Assembly (NCBI GenBank): GCA_964462035.1
Contig: CAYXAP010000012.1
Location: 1 to 64,000, forward strand
Source: UBA1660 sp964462035
GTDB taxonomy: Bacteria > Myxococcota_A > Polyangia > Polyangiales > Houyiibacteriaceae
DNA: 64,000 bases
Direction: 5' to 3'
Within the stretch, counting starts at the first letter, position 1. The number at the start of each line of letters is the position of its first letter. The position numbers were made by a program, and so were the translations under genes. The notes under the pieces were generated by a model. It saw only the letters and a list, made by a program, of their open reading frames with translations, did not search any database and was not told where the DNA came from. Positions 45,174-54,035 of this stretch are shown piece after piece.

Positions 45174-46525
45174 CCGACACGATCGACATCACGAAGCTCG
45201 ACGGAGTGCCGGTCCTGGTGGTGGGCCTCGGCGCGAGCGGTCGTGCGGCGGCGCACTTCCTCGCCGAGCGCGGCGCGTCGGTGACCGCGAACGACTCGCG
45301 CGACACCGTCGCCGAGGCCGACGTCCTCGAGGCGGCCGGGGTGACCCTCGCCCTCGGTGGCCACGACGAAGCGCTCTTCACCGACGCGAAGCTCATCGTG
45401 CTCTCGCCAGGGGTCCCGCCGCTCGCGGCCGTGGACGCCGCCGAGGCGGCGGGCGTGCCGATCTGGAGCGAGGTCGAGCTCGCGAGCCGTTTCCTGAAGG
45501 GGACGCTCGTCGCGATCACCGGCACCAACGGAAAGAGCACCGTCACGAGCCTCGTCGCGGCGATGGGCGACGCCGCCGGCATCCCGACCTTCGCCGGCGG
45601 AAACCTCGGCACGCCGCTCATCGAGGCCGTGGGCACCGACGCGGGTGAGCGCGGGCTGATCGTGGCCGAGGTCTCCTCGTTCCAGCTCGAGCGCGTCGAT
45701 CGCTTCCGGCCGAAGGTCGCCGTGCTGCTCAATGTGAGCGAAGACCACCTCGATCGCTACGACGACTACGCCGGCTACGTCGCCGCGAAGGGCAACATCT
45801 TCATCGCTCAGGGGACGGCCGACCACGCCGTCGTACCGAGTGATGACCAGGTCTGCCTCGGACTCGCCAAGGCCGGGGCGGCCGCGGTGCACACCTTCGG
45901 TCCGGGGGGCGAGCTCCGGATCGAGGACGGCAAGCTCCGGGACGCGGCGAGTGGCTTGGAGGTGCCGGTCGAGGCGCTTGCGCTCGTCGGTGGGCCCAAC
46001 GAGCTCAACTCCTGCGCTGCCGCGCTCGCGGCTCGGCTCGCGGGCGTGGAGCTCGGGGCCATTCGCTCGACGTTGGTGTCCTTCCAGGGGCTGCCGCACC
46101 GGATGGAGCGGGTGGGCGAGGTCCGCCGCGTCACCTTCTACGACGACTCGAAGGCGACCAACGTCGGGGCGGCCGTGGCTGCGATCCAGGGCTTCGCCGG
46201 TGGGGTCGGCAAGGTGGTGCTCATCGCCGGCGGCCGGGACAAGGGCGGCTCCTACGAGCCGTTGCGCGAAGCGCTCGCCAGCGCCGGGCGCGGCGCCGTG
46301 CTCATCGGCGAGGCCGCGGAGCTCATCCGCGAGGGCCTCGCGGACGCGGTGCCGGTGCAGCAGCGCGCCACCATGGTCGAGGCCGTGACGGCGGCGTTCG
46401 AGCTTGCCGTGCCGGGCGACGTGGTCCTGCTGGCCCCGGCCTGCTCGAGCTTCGACATGTACCGTTCGTACGCCCAGCGCGGCGACGACTTCCAAGACGC
46501 GGTGCGCGCCCTGGGGGCCGCATGA
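45170..46525 (+). CDS. murD: UDP-MurNAc-L-Ala:D-Glu ligase MurD
   Basis: MurD adds D-glutamate to UDP-MurNAc-L-Ala. The ATG at 45170 overlaps mraY by four bases. The 451-residue protein has VVGLGASGRAA, the P-loop AITGTNGKSTVTS, NVSEDHLDRYDDYAGYV and a C-terminal ACSSFDMYRSYAQRGDDF. The length is normal for the family. Confidence 0.96.
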   Translation: MTDTIDITKLDGVPVLVVGLGASGRAAAHFLAERGASVTANDSRDTVAEADVLEAAGVTLALGGHDEALFTDAKLIVLSPGVPPLAAVDAAEAAGVPIWSEVELASRFLKGTLVAITGTNGKSTVTSLVAAMGDAAGIPTFAGGNLGTPLIEAVGTDAGERGLIVAEVSSFQLERVDRFRPKVAVLLNVSEDHLDRYDDYAGYVAAKGNIFIAQGTADHAVVPSDDQVCLGLAKAGAAAVHTFGPGGELRIEDGKLRDAASGLEVPVEALALVGGPNELNSCAAALAARLAGVELGAIRSTLVSFQGLPHRMERVGEVRRVTFYDDSKATNVGAAVAAIQGFAGGVGKVVLIAGGRDKGGSYEPLREALASAGRGAVLIGEAAELIREGLADAVPVQQRATMVEAVTAAFELAVPGDVVLLAPACSSFDMYRSYAQRGDDFQDAVRALGAA

Positions 46526-47820
46526 GAGCGCTCCTCGCCCGCTTCGTTCCGGCGCTCGCGCCGAGCGACCGACCGAAGGTGACCGGCCCGGCGGACCCGG
46601 TGATGACGGCGTGCGTGGTCGCGCTCGTCGCGTTCGGTGTCGTGATGGTCTTCAGCGCGAGCGCCGTCTTCGCCGACTCGCGCTACGACGACCCCTTCCA
46701 CTTCTTCATCCGCCAGAGCGTATTCGCGCTCGTTGGCCTCGGCGTCTGTTTCACCGTCGCGCGCTTCGACTACCACGGCTACCGACGCTGGACCTATCCG
46801 GCGCTCGCGGTCGCAGTCGTGCTCCTGCTGATGGTGGTGCTCGGCCTCGGTCGTGCGGCCGGCGGCGCCGCCCGTTGGATCGCCGTCGGCCCGATCAACA
46901 TCCAGCCCGCGGAGGCGGCCAAGCTCGCGCTGATCCTCTGGCTCGCCTACTCGCTCTCGAAGAAGGCGGACCAGATTCGTTCGTTCGAGATCGGCTTCCT
47001 CCCGCACGCGCTCGTCGCGGGCATGCTGATGCTCCTGTGCCTCAAGCAGCCCGACTTCGGCAGCGCCGTGATGATCGGGATGCTGACCTTCGTGCTCCTC
47101 TTCACGGCGGGGGCGCGCCTGGGCTACCTGCTCGGCGCCGTGCTCCTCGCGGCGCCGGCGGTCTACATGCTGATCGCCTTCTCGCCGTATCGGATGAAGC
47201 GGATCGAGGCCTTCCTCGAGCCCTTCGAGCACCGCTACGGCATCGGCTACCAGATCGCCGAGTCGCTGATGAGCTTCGGCGCGGGTGGGGCGACCGGTGT
47301 GGGCATCGGCGACAGCCGCCAGAAGCTGCTCTTCCTGCCGGAGGCGCACACCGACTTCATCAGCGCCATCGTCGGCGAGGAGCTCGGCTTCGTGGGCATC
47401 TCGCTCCTGCTCCTGGCCTACGTGCTGCTGGTCTTCCGCGGGCTGCGCGCGGCGCACCAGGCGGCGGACGACTACGGGGCCTACCTGGCCATCGGCATCA
47501 CGATGTTCCTCGGCATGCAGGCCTTCACCAACCTGGCGGTGGCGATGGGCATGCTGCCGACCAAGGGGCTGGTGCTCCCGTTCATGAGCTACGGCGGCTC
47601 GTCGCTGCTCGTGAACTGTGCCGCCGTCGGCATCCTCCTGAACGTCTCTCGGCCGAGAGATGTGGAGGAGCTGACCGAAGAGGCGGAGGCCGCGGAGGCG
47701 AAGAACACCCCGCGGAGGGCTCGCAAGCAGAAGCGAGCGAAGACGAAGGATGGTTCGCGCGGGGCGACGCGCGGCCGCCGGAAGAAGCGCATGAACATGC
47801 GGCTGGAGGGCGCGGAATGA
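46522..47820 (+). CDS. ftsW: Septal peptidoglycan polymerase FtsW
   Basis: FtsW is the SEDS glycosyltransferase that polymerises septal glycan with FtsI. The 432-residue protein has about ten membrane helices and the landmarks GGAARWIAVGPINIQPAE, IGYQIAESLMSFGAGG and PFMSYGGSSLL. The ATG overlaps murD and the stop overlaps murG. The C-terminal ~50 residues are strongly basic (KNTPRRARKQKRAKTK), which could bind the inner membrane. Confidence 0.95.
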   Translation: MRALLARFVPALAPSDRPKVTGPADPVMTACVVALVAFGVVMVFSASAVFADSRYDDPFHFFIRQSVFALVGLGVCFTVARFDYHGYRRWTYPALAVAVVLLLMVVLGLGRAAGGAARWIAVGPINIQPAEAAKLALILWLAYSLSKKADQIRSFEIGFLPHALVAGMLMLLCLKQPDFGSAVMIGMLTFVLLFTAGARLGYLLGAVLLAAPAVYMLIAFSPYRMKRIEAFLEPFEHRYGIGYQIAESLMSFGAGGATGVGIGDSRQKLLFLPEAHTDFISAIVGEELGFVGISLLLLAYVLLVFRGLRAAHQAADDYGAYLAIGITMFLGMQAFTNLAVAMGMLPTKGLVLPFMSYGGSSLLVNCAAVGILLNVSRPRDVEELTEEAEAAEAKNTPRRARKQKRAKTKDGSRGATRGRRKKRMNMRLEGAE

Positions 47821-49064
47821 CCTTGCGAGTAGTTGTCGCGGGCGGTGGCACGGGCGGCCACCTCTTCCCTGGGATCGCGGTGGTGCAGGAGCTGCGCCGT
47901 CGTCAGCCGGAGTGCGAGGTGACCTTCGTGGGCACCGAGCGGGGCATCGAGGCACGCGTGCTCCCGGAGCGGGGCGAGCACCTCGAGGTGCTCGACGTCA
48001 CGCCGCTCAAGGGGCGCAGCCCCTCGGAGTTGTGGCGCTCCATGATGCGACTGCCCGGCGCGATGATGCAGGCGGCGCAGATCGTCCGCGGCGCGGACCT
48101 CGTGATCGGCGTGGGCGGCTACGCCTCCGGTCCCGTGGTCGCCGCCGCAGCGATGCAGCGCATCCCGACCGCCATCCTCGAGCAGAACGCCCACGTGGGT
48201 CTGACCAACCGGATGCTCGCCAAGCTGGTCGGTCGCGCCTTCCTCAGCTTCGAAGAGACCGCCCCGCTCTTCGGCTCCTGCGCTCGAGTGGTCGGGAACC
48301 CCGTCCGGCGTCCGATCGCCGCGATGGCCAAGCGCGCGAGCGCGGATCCCGACGGCTTCGAGTCGCGCGCCGAGACGATCCTCGTCATGGGTGGCTCGCA
48401 GGGCGCACGGGCGCTGAACCTGACGGCGCCCGAGGCGTTCGCCAAGCTGGCCAACCCGAGGAAGGTCATCCATCAGACTGGCGCGGCCATGGTCGACGAG
48501 GTCCAGGCTCGCTACGACGAGCTCGGCGTCGACGCCGAGGCGGTGGCCTTCATCGACGACATGGCGCGCGCCTACGCGGGCGCCGCCGTGGTCGTGGGCC
48601 GAGCGGGTGCGACCACTCTGGCCGAGCTTCAGGCCATCGGCCGGCCCAGCGTGCTGGTTCCCTATCCCTTCGCAGCCGACGACCACCAGGCGGTGAATGC
48701 ACGATCCCTCGAGGCAGCCGGCGCCGCGCGCTGCATCCTCGAGGAGGATCTCGACGCGGACACGCTCGCGAACGCCGTCGACGGACTGCTCGGTGACCCG
48801 GCGGCGGCTCGTGCGATGGCGGCCGCCGCCCGCGGTCGGGGCAAGCCGGAGGCCGCCGCGGCGATCGTCGACGAGCTGGTCGAGTGGCTCGCGCTCGCCG
48901 CCGTCGCCACCGGCACGGGGACCGAGCCCTCGAGCGACGAGGACTCGAGCGACGGCGTCGAGCGCCGTCGCCTGCGCGGCTATGGAAGCTACCAGCCCGT
49001 GCTCGTCGGTCGCAGCGCGACGGCTCGACCGATCACGAGTCGCCGCCCGCTGGTCTTCGCCTGA
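47817..49064 (+). CDS. murG: Lipid II synthase MurG
   Basis: MurG transfers GlcNAc to lipid I, giving lipid II. The ATG at 47817 overlaps ftsW by four bases. Landmarks are VVAGGGTGGHLFPGIA, GVGGYASGP, VVGNPVRR, MGGSQGARALN and VGRAGATTLAELQAIGRPS. The 415-residue product has a C-terminal extension of about 50 residues (acidic SSDEDSSD, then an Arg-rich end) that MurG normally lacks. It ends at a hairpin before a convergent gene. Confidence 0.93.
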   Translation: MTLRVVVAGGGTGGHLFPGIAVVQELRRRQPECEVTFVGTERGIEARVLPERGEHLEVLDVTPLKGRSPSELWRSMMRLPGAMMQAAQIVRGADLVIGVGGYASGPVVAAAAMQRIPTAILEQNAHVGLTNRMLAKLVGRAFLSFEETAPLFGSCARVVGNPVRRPIAAMAKRASADPDGFESRAETILVMGGSQGARALNLTAPEAFAKLANPRKVIHQTGAAMVDEVQARYDELGVDAEAVAFIDDMARAYAGAAVVVGRAGATTLAELQAIGRPSVLVPYPFAADDHQAVNARSLEAAGAARCILEEDLDADTLANAVDGLLGDPAAARAMAAAARGRGKPEAAAAIVDELVEWLALAAVATGTGTEPSSDEDSSDGVERRRLRGYGSYQPVLVGRSATARPITSRRPLVFA

Positions 49065-49100
49065 CTAGAGGCGGTGCTTTCAAACTGATTGCCGCTCTAG
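49065..49100. terminator. Hairpin between the convergent murG and cytochrome genes
   Basis: CTAGAGGCGG pairs with CCGCTCTAG apart from one bulged base. It lies just after the murG stop and ends six bases before the end of the opposite gene. A short T run is in its loop, but no T tract follows, so it may terminate in both directions weakly. Confidence 0.45.
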
Positions 49101-49106
49101 GCGAGC

Positions 49107-49829
49107 TCAGGACTCGGCCGCTGCGGGCGCGTCTCGAGCAGAGGTCGGGTCCGCGTCCTCGTCCTCCGACTCCGCCGAGTTCTCCGCATCGAGCACTTCG
49201 GCCGGCGGCGTGCCGTCGGCCGTCGGTTCCGAATCCACCACGTCTCCCTCCGCGAGCTCGGACGACTCGGTGTCGTTGCCCTCCGTGAGCGCCGGCGACT
49301 CGGTGGGATCGTCGCTTTCCGCGCGCTGGGGCGACTCGCCATCGTCGTCGGGCAGGGAGTCTTCGGAAGGCGCCTCGCTCGCCCGTAGGGGCTCCTCGTC
49401 TGGCTGGTCCTGAGATGCCCGCGCGAACACCAGGGGCTCGGGCCGTGGCGGCAGCTCCCCCTCGAGCGAGCCCATCACACGGAGGTAGGCCAGCACCGCT
49501 TCCACCTGCGCGTCGCTGAGCAGCCGGTCGTCGAGGGGCGGCATCAGCCGATTGCCCTCGCGGATTTGATGCCGCATCTGACCCGCGCTCCAGTGGTAGC
49601 CGCGCGGGTTCACGCGCCCGTCGTGGCAGGCGGAGCAGAGCTCGGCGTAGATCCTTCGGCCCTCCCCGATGTCGCGGGACTGGATCGGTCCTTCGTAGCG
49701 CGGAGCCACCGTCTGCGGCGGAGCGATGGACCGGGTACATGCCGTCGCTCCGATGACGATGAGCGACCACCGCCCGATCGCCGCCACCCGGCGGCGGAAC
49801 GCGCCGCTCTCTTCTCTTCGATGACTCAT
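49107..49829 (-). CDS. Single-haem c-type cytochrome lipoprotein
   Basis: The ATG at 49829 gives a 240-residue protein with an N-terminal helix and lipobox (IGATAC, Cys31). A cytochrome c domain follows, with CSACH at 65-69 as haem-binding motif and Met96 (NRLMPP) as a likely sixth ligand. The last ~110 residues are very acidic and Ser/Glu/Asp-rich. The protein should face the periplasm. The gene is inserted in reverse between murG and murC and is convergent with murG. An electron partner cannot be named. Confidence 0.8.
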   Translation of the reverse strand: MSHRREESGAFRRRVAAIGRWSLIVIGATACTRSIAPPQTVAPRYEGPIQSRDIGEGRRIYAELCSACHDGRVNPRGYHWSAGQMRHQIREGNRLMPPLDDRLLSDAQVEAVLAYLRVMGSLEGELPPRPEPLVFARASQDQPDEEPLRASEAPSEDSLPDDDGESPQRAESDDPTESPALTEGNDTESSELAEGDVVDSEPTADGTPPAEVLDAENSAESEDEDADPTSARDAPAAAES

Positions 49830-50009
49830 CTCCACCCATTCCCCTTTCGGGACGATGGAGACAGCAAGGGCCGAGCCAACGCACCCTCGCGGCAATTCTG
49901 CCGTCGGAGCAATCGAGGTTGCGCAACGTCGTGCGCGCCGAGCTGCACCTTCGCGCAATCGGCTGCACGACCGACGGGTGGGCTGCGCCGTTCTTCGAGG
50001 CGGCTCGAG

Positions 50010-50597
50010 CTAGACCGAGCGGGTGCGGACGATGCGCGCCGGGATCCCCACGACGGTCGCTCCCGCGGGGACGTCATCCAGCACGACGGCGTTGGCGCCG
50101 ATGCGGGCGTGGGCGCCCACACGCACGGCACCGAGGATGGCCGCGCCAGCACCGACGTCCACGTGGCCTTCCAGGATGGGCACGCCCGGGCCGTTGCCGA
50201 CGCCGATGGTGACGTTCTGCATGAGCAGGCAGTTGGGCCCGATCGTGGAGTCGCCGTGCACCACGACCCCTTGCGGGTGCGGGAGGAGCAGACCGCCGGC
50301 GATGTTGGTCCCGAGCGGGATGTCCGCTCCGGCCGCTGCGCTCCAGGCGCGATGGGCGGCGACCAGTGGCGCGAGCACGCGGCGAGGCACGCCCCGCTCG
50401 CGGAGCTTCGCGTAGAGGCGCAGGGTCCGCAGAAGCTGCCGGCCGGGTGCCCACTCCAGCGCACCGACCGCTTCCCGGCTCCAGTCCGGCTCGTGGGCGG
50501 AGACGTCGGGCGTTTCGGCTGGGGGGCGGGCGGAGGGAGGGGAGACCGGCACGGCTGTCATCATCGGGGGCTCGCTGTCGTAGCGCGGGACGGCCAT
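50010..50597 (-). CDS. Serine acetyltransferase-like hexapeptide acyltransferase
   Basis: The 195-residue protein has a left-handed beta-helix of hexapeptide repeats like the C-terminal domain of serine acetyltransferase (CysE): LLLPHPQGVVVHGDSTIGPN, then NVTIGVGNG and ending VGAHARIGANAVVLDDVPAGATVVGIPARIV. The CysE active-site His is kept (PHPQGVV) but the preceding Asp is Pro. The N-terminal helical domain is short. O-acetylserine synthesis is possible, but other acyl transfers fit. The gene lies in reverse just before murC, with 80 bases between the starts. Confidence 0.8.
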   Translation of the reverse strand: MAVPRYDSEPPMMTAVPVSPPSARPPAETPDVSAHEPDWSREAVGALEWAPGRQLLRTLRLYAKLRERGVPRRVLAPLVAAHRAWSAAAGADIPLGTNIAGGLLLPHPQGVVVHGDSTIGPNCLLMQNVTIGVGNGPGVPILEGHVDVGAGAAILGAVRVGAHARIGANAVVLDDVPAGATVVGIPARIVRTRSV

Positions 50598-50677
50598 CCA
50601 GCCAAGGCGGCTTTTTCCGGAGGTGTGCGTCTACGCCGGCTTTCGGGCGGCGGGCGACCTGCTATGCCCCGGCCAGC

Positions 50678-52075
50678 ATGTTTCGTGGACGAATTCGATC
50701 GATTCACTTCGTCGGGGTCGGTGGGGTCGGGATGAGTGGCATCGCCGAGGTGCTGCTGGATCACGGCTTCCAGGTGACCGGCTCCGATCTCCGGCAGAAC
50801 GACTACACCAAGCGCCTCGTCGACAAGGGCGCGACGGTGCACACGGGCCACGCGGCCGCGAACGTCGAGGGCTCGGACGTGGTCGTCTTCAGCTCCGCCG
50901 TGCCCCGGGACAACCCGGAGCTCGTGGCTGCCCGAGCGAACGCGATCCCGGTCATCCCGCGCGCGGAGATGCTCGGTGAGCTGATGCGCCTCAAGGAGGG
51001 CATCGCCATCGCCGGCTCCCACGGCAAGACCACCACGACCTCGTTGGTCGCCACGGTCCTCCGGGATGCAGGGCTCGACCCCACCGTCGTCATCGGCGGT
51101 CGACTCAACGCGCTCGGCAGCGGCGCGGCCCACGGCGCGGGCGACCTCCTCGTGGCCGAAGCGGACGAGTCCGACGGTTCGTTCCTCCACCTGACGCCGG
51201 CGATCGCGGTGATCACCAACATCGATCCGGAGCACCTGGACCACTACGGCGATCTGGCCGCGGTCAAGCAGGCGTTCAGCGACTTCGCCAACAAGGTGCC
51301 TTTCTACGGGCTCGTCGTCGCGTGCCTCGACCACCCGAACGTGCAGGACCTGCTCCCCGACATCGACAAGCGCGTGGCCACCTACGGCCTCGCCGCGCAG
51401 GCCGACTACCGCGCCCGCAACCCACGCATGAGCGGGCTGAGCGTCGCCTTCGACGTCGTCCGGCGCGGCGAGGACCTCGGCACCTTCGAGGTCTGCATGC
51501 CCGGCATGCACAGCGTGATGAACGCGCTCGCGACCATCGCGGTGGCCGACGAGCTGCAGGTGCCCCACGACAAGCTGCGCGAGTCGCTGAAGACCTTCGG
51601 TGGTGTGCAGCGCCGCTTCACCATCGTCGGCGAGCACGACCTCGGCGAGGGCGAGCCGGTGGTGGTGGTCGACGACTACGGTCACCACCCGGCCGAGGTC
51701 GAAGTGACCCTCGAGGCGGCACAGCGGGCCTATGGTCGGCGGCTCGTGGTCGCGTTCCAGCCGCACCGCTACAGCCGCACGCACCACCTCTTCGACGAGC
51801 TCACCCGCTGCTTCAACCGGGCGGATGTCGTGCTCATGACGGATGTCTATGCGGCGGGCGAAGCGCCGATCGAGGGCGCCGACACTGCGCACCTGGTCGC
51901 CGCCATCCGTTCGCACGGCCACCGCGACGTGACGCACGTGCCGAAGCGAGAGGCCCTCGTCGACGCGATCCGAGCGCGCCTCGAGCCAGGCGACGTGGTG
52001 CTGACCCTCGGCGCCGGCGACATCACCAAGACCGGTCGCGAGCTCCTCGCCGCCCTCGGCGACTCGATGGGCTGA
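50678..52075 (+). CDS. murC: UDP-MurNAc:L-alanine ligase MurC
   Basis: MurC adds L-alanine to UDP-MurNAc. The 465-residue protein starts at ATG 50678 with IHFVGVGGVGMSGIAE, the P-loop GSHGKTTTTSL, AEADESDGSFL, and a C-terminal DDYGHHPAEV. It is followed by ftsQ nine bases later. murB, which often lies next, is missing. Confidence 0.97.
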   Translation: MFRGRIRSIHFVGVGGVGMSGIAEVLLDHGFQVTGSDLRQNDYTKRLVDKGATVHTGHAAANVEGSDVVVFSSAVPRDNPELVAARANAIPVIPRAEMLGELMRLKEGIAIAGSHGKTTTTSLVATVLRDAGLDPTVVIGGRLNALGSGAAHGAGDLLVAEADESDGSFLHLTPAIAVITNIDPEHLDHYGDLAAVKQAFSDFANKVPFYGLVVACLDHPNVQDLLPDIDKRVATYGLAAQADYRARNPRMSGLSVAFDVVRRGEDLGTFEVCMPGMHSVMNALATIAVADELQVPHDKLRESLKTFGGVQRRFTIVGEHDLGEGEPVVVVDDYGHHPAEVEVTLEAAQRAYGRRLVVAFQPHRYSRTHHLFDELTRCFNRADVVLMTDVYAAGEAPIEGADTAHLVAAIRSHGHRDVTHVPKREALVDAIRARLEPGDVVLTLGAGDITKTGRELLAALGDSMG

Positions 52076-52084
52076 GCGCGTTTC

Positions 52085-53170
52085 TTGACCCTACGGGGTG
52101 CGCTGAGCGACCACCGAAGGGTGACGGAGCCCCGAAAGCCGCGACGCAATCGCAAGCGCGTCGCCGCCGAGAGCGAGGAGCGCCCCGAGCGGCAGAAGCG
52201 CCGCTCACGGAAGGCTCGCAAGGAGAGGAAGCGCCCCGAGCCCGAGACGGGCGAGGGCAAGCGTGGCAATCGCCGCGTCGAGCGGCCACCGTCCGAGCCG
52301 GGCATCGACCTCATCGAGCAGCCGCCGCCACGTGAGCCGCGGCTGAACCTGCGCGAACGCTTCCCGCGCTTCTGGCGCGGCGCCGCGCTCGTGCTGAAGC
52401 TCGCCGTCGCGTCCGCCTGCGTGGTCGGCGGCGTCGCCGTCTATCGGCTGGTGCACGACTACGTGATGCGCGCGCCGGCTTTCGCGATCAGTGAGCTCGA
52501 GGTCCAAGGGCTGGAGCGGGTGAACGAGGAGTCGCTCCTCGACGCGGCCGACATCCACCTCGGGGACAACGTGTTCCGGCACGAGGTCGAGACCCTCCGG
52601 GCCCGGGTGTTGCGGCATCCCTGGATCAGCACCGCCACCGTGGACCGGCGACTGCCTGGACGGGTCTCGATCCAGGTCACCGAGCACGAGCCGGTTGCCG
52701 TGCTCGCGCTCCGGGGGCTCTATCTGGTCTCGGCCGACGGAACGGTCTTCAAGCCGGTCGAGCTCGGCGACCCCGTCGACCTGCCGGTCATCAGCGGCCT
52801 CGACGAAGGCGAGTTCGTTCGCAATCGGGCGTTCCGCACCGCGGTGCTGCTCGAGGTCGTGGGCCTGATGCACGACTACCGCGCCGCGGGGCTGTGGCGC
52901 CGTGAGCCGATCGGTGAGATCCGCGTCGAGCCGACCGGCGGGCTCTCGCTCCGCGTCGGCGAAGATGCGATGCTGGTGCGCCTCGGCCGAGGACCTCACC
53001 GCCGCAAGCTGCGCCGCCTCCGGTCCATCCTCGACCGACTCGACCGCAGCGAGAGCCGTGCGGAGTACGTCTACCTGGACAACGCCCGGCGACCGGATCG
53101 GGTGACCGTCCGGCTCCGCGAAGAGCCGGAGCCGGACGCGGCCGACGACGAGACCGACGCGACCAGCTGA
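52085..53170 (+). CDS. ftsQ: Cell division protein FtsQ
   Basis: FtsQ links cytoplasmic and periplasmic parts of the divisome. The 361-residue protein has a basic, low-complexity cytoplasmic tail (~95 residues), one membrane helix (about 99-117) and a POTRA domain starting FAISELEVQGLERVNEESLLDAAD. The FtsQ domain has RHPWISTATVDRRLPGRVSIQV. TTG 52085 is the longest start; GTG 52121 is equally plausible. The basic tail is longer than usual. Confidence 0.88.
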   Translation: MTLRGALSDHRRVTEPRKPRRNRKRVAAESEERPERQKRRSRKARKERKRPEPETGEGKRGNRRVERPPSEPGIDLIEQPPPREPRLNLRERFPRFWRGAALVLKLAVASACVVGGVAVYRLVHDYVMRAPAFAISELEVQGLERVNEESLLDAADIHLGDNVFRHEVETLRARVLRHPWISTATVDRRLPGRVSIQVTEHEPVAVLALRGLYLVSADGTVFKPVELGDPVDLPVISGLDEGEFVRNRAFRTAVLLEVVGLMHDYRAAGLWRREPIGEIRVEPTGGLSLRVGEDAMLVRLGRGPHRRKLRRLRSILDRLDRSESRAEYVYLDNARRPDRVTVRLREEPEPDAADDETDATS

Positions 53171-53174
53171 GCCC

Positions 53175-54035
53175 TCAGCGAGCGCCGTGGCAGAGCGTGC
53201 AGCCCTGCGGTCCGTTGGCGTAGACCAGCGCGACCGCCGAGCCTTCGTCGCCCACCTCGGTGTAGCGCGCGACGTAGCCGTCGAGGTCGGCGAGCGTGTC
53301 CTCCACCCAGCCGCGGTAGGGCCAGCTCTCGGCTCCTTCGGCCTCGAGGGCGGCCTCGAAGTGCTCCCGTGCCTTGGCGGTATCACCGACGCGCGCGTAC
53401 GCGTCGGCCCAGTGCACGGCGAGCCCCGGCTGGCTGTAGGGGGCGCGTTCGGTGTTCTCACGGCACCACGCTTCGGTGCACTCCCAGCCCTCGAGCATGG
53501 CGACCGCGCGCTGTGGGAGACCGGTGTCGAGCGGTAGGCCGCTCATCGTGCCGGTGATGCTGAGCACGTTGCCGACCGGGTAGCGCTCCACGTTGGCGTC
53601 GATCCGGTCGACCACCGCCTCGAAGCGCTCGTCGTCGCCGGATCCGAACGTGACCACCAGCTCCATCGAATCGAGCCAGGGCGGGTACTTCGCCTCCGCC
53701 GGGTCCAGACGAATGGCGGCCTCGAGGTCGGGGATGATCTGCGCGGTTCGGTCGACTCCGTGCTCGAGCACGAGCTCGATCCCCAACGCCGCACGGCGGA
53801 AATGGAGGCGCCCGAGCGCGACGTCGTCGACGCCCTCGGGGACCTCTTCGAGGATCCGGGTGAGCAGCTCGTAGGTCGCTTCCCGATCCTCGTAGCGCTC
53901 GGTGTGGGCCTCCCAGAAGCGTCGTTCGCCGCACGCGAGCGCGTCGCGATCGTCGAGGCCGTCGCAGTCGGCGGGGTAGGGCGCCTCCCCGCAGCCGAGG
54001 ACGAAGGCGAGCGCCCAGGTGCAGTGGCGGAGCAT
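53175..54035 (-). CDS. TPR-type lipoprotein with a C-terminal CxxCH
   Basis: The 286-residue protein has a lipoprotein signal (ALAFVLGC) and two to three TPR-like units (DTAKAREHFEAALEAEG near residue 230). The last eight residues read CTLCHGAR, a haem-c type CxxCH at 279-283. Whether it really holds haem is unknown. The ATG overlaps the stop of the next gene, so the two are coupled. It converges with ftsQ, four bases away. Confidence 0.72.
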   Translation of the reverse strand: MLRHCTWALAFVLGCGEAPYPADCDGLDDRDALACGERRFWEAHTERYEDREATYELLTRILEEVPEGVDDVALGRLHFRRAALGIELVLEHGVDRTAQIIPDLEAAIRLDPAEAKYPPWLDSMELVVTFGSGDDERFEAVVDRIDANVERYPVGNVLSITGTMSGLPLDTGLPQRAVAMLEGWECTEAWCRENTERAPYSQPGLAVHWADAYARVGDTAKAREHFEAALEAEGAESWPYRGWVEDTLADLDGYVARYTEVGDEGSAVALVYANGPQGCTLCHGAR

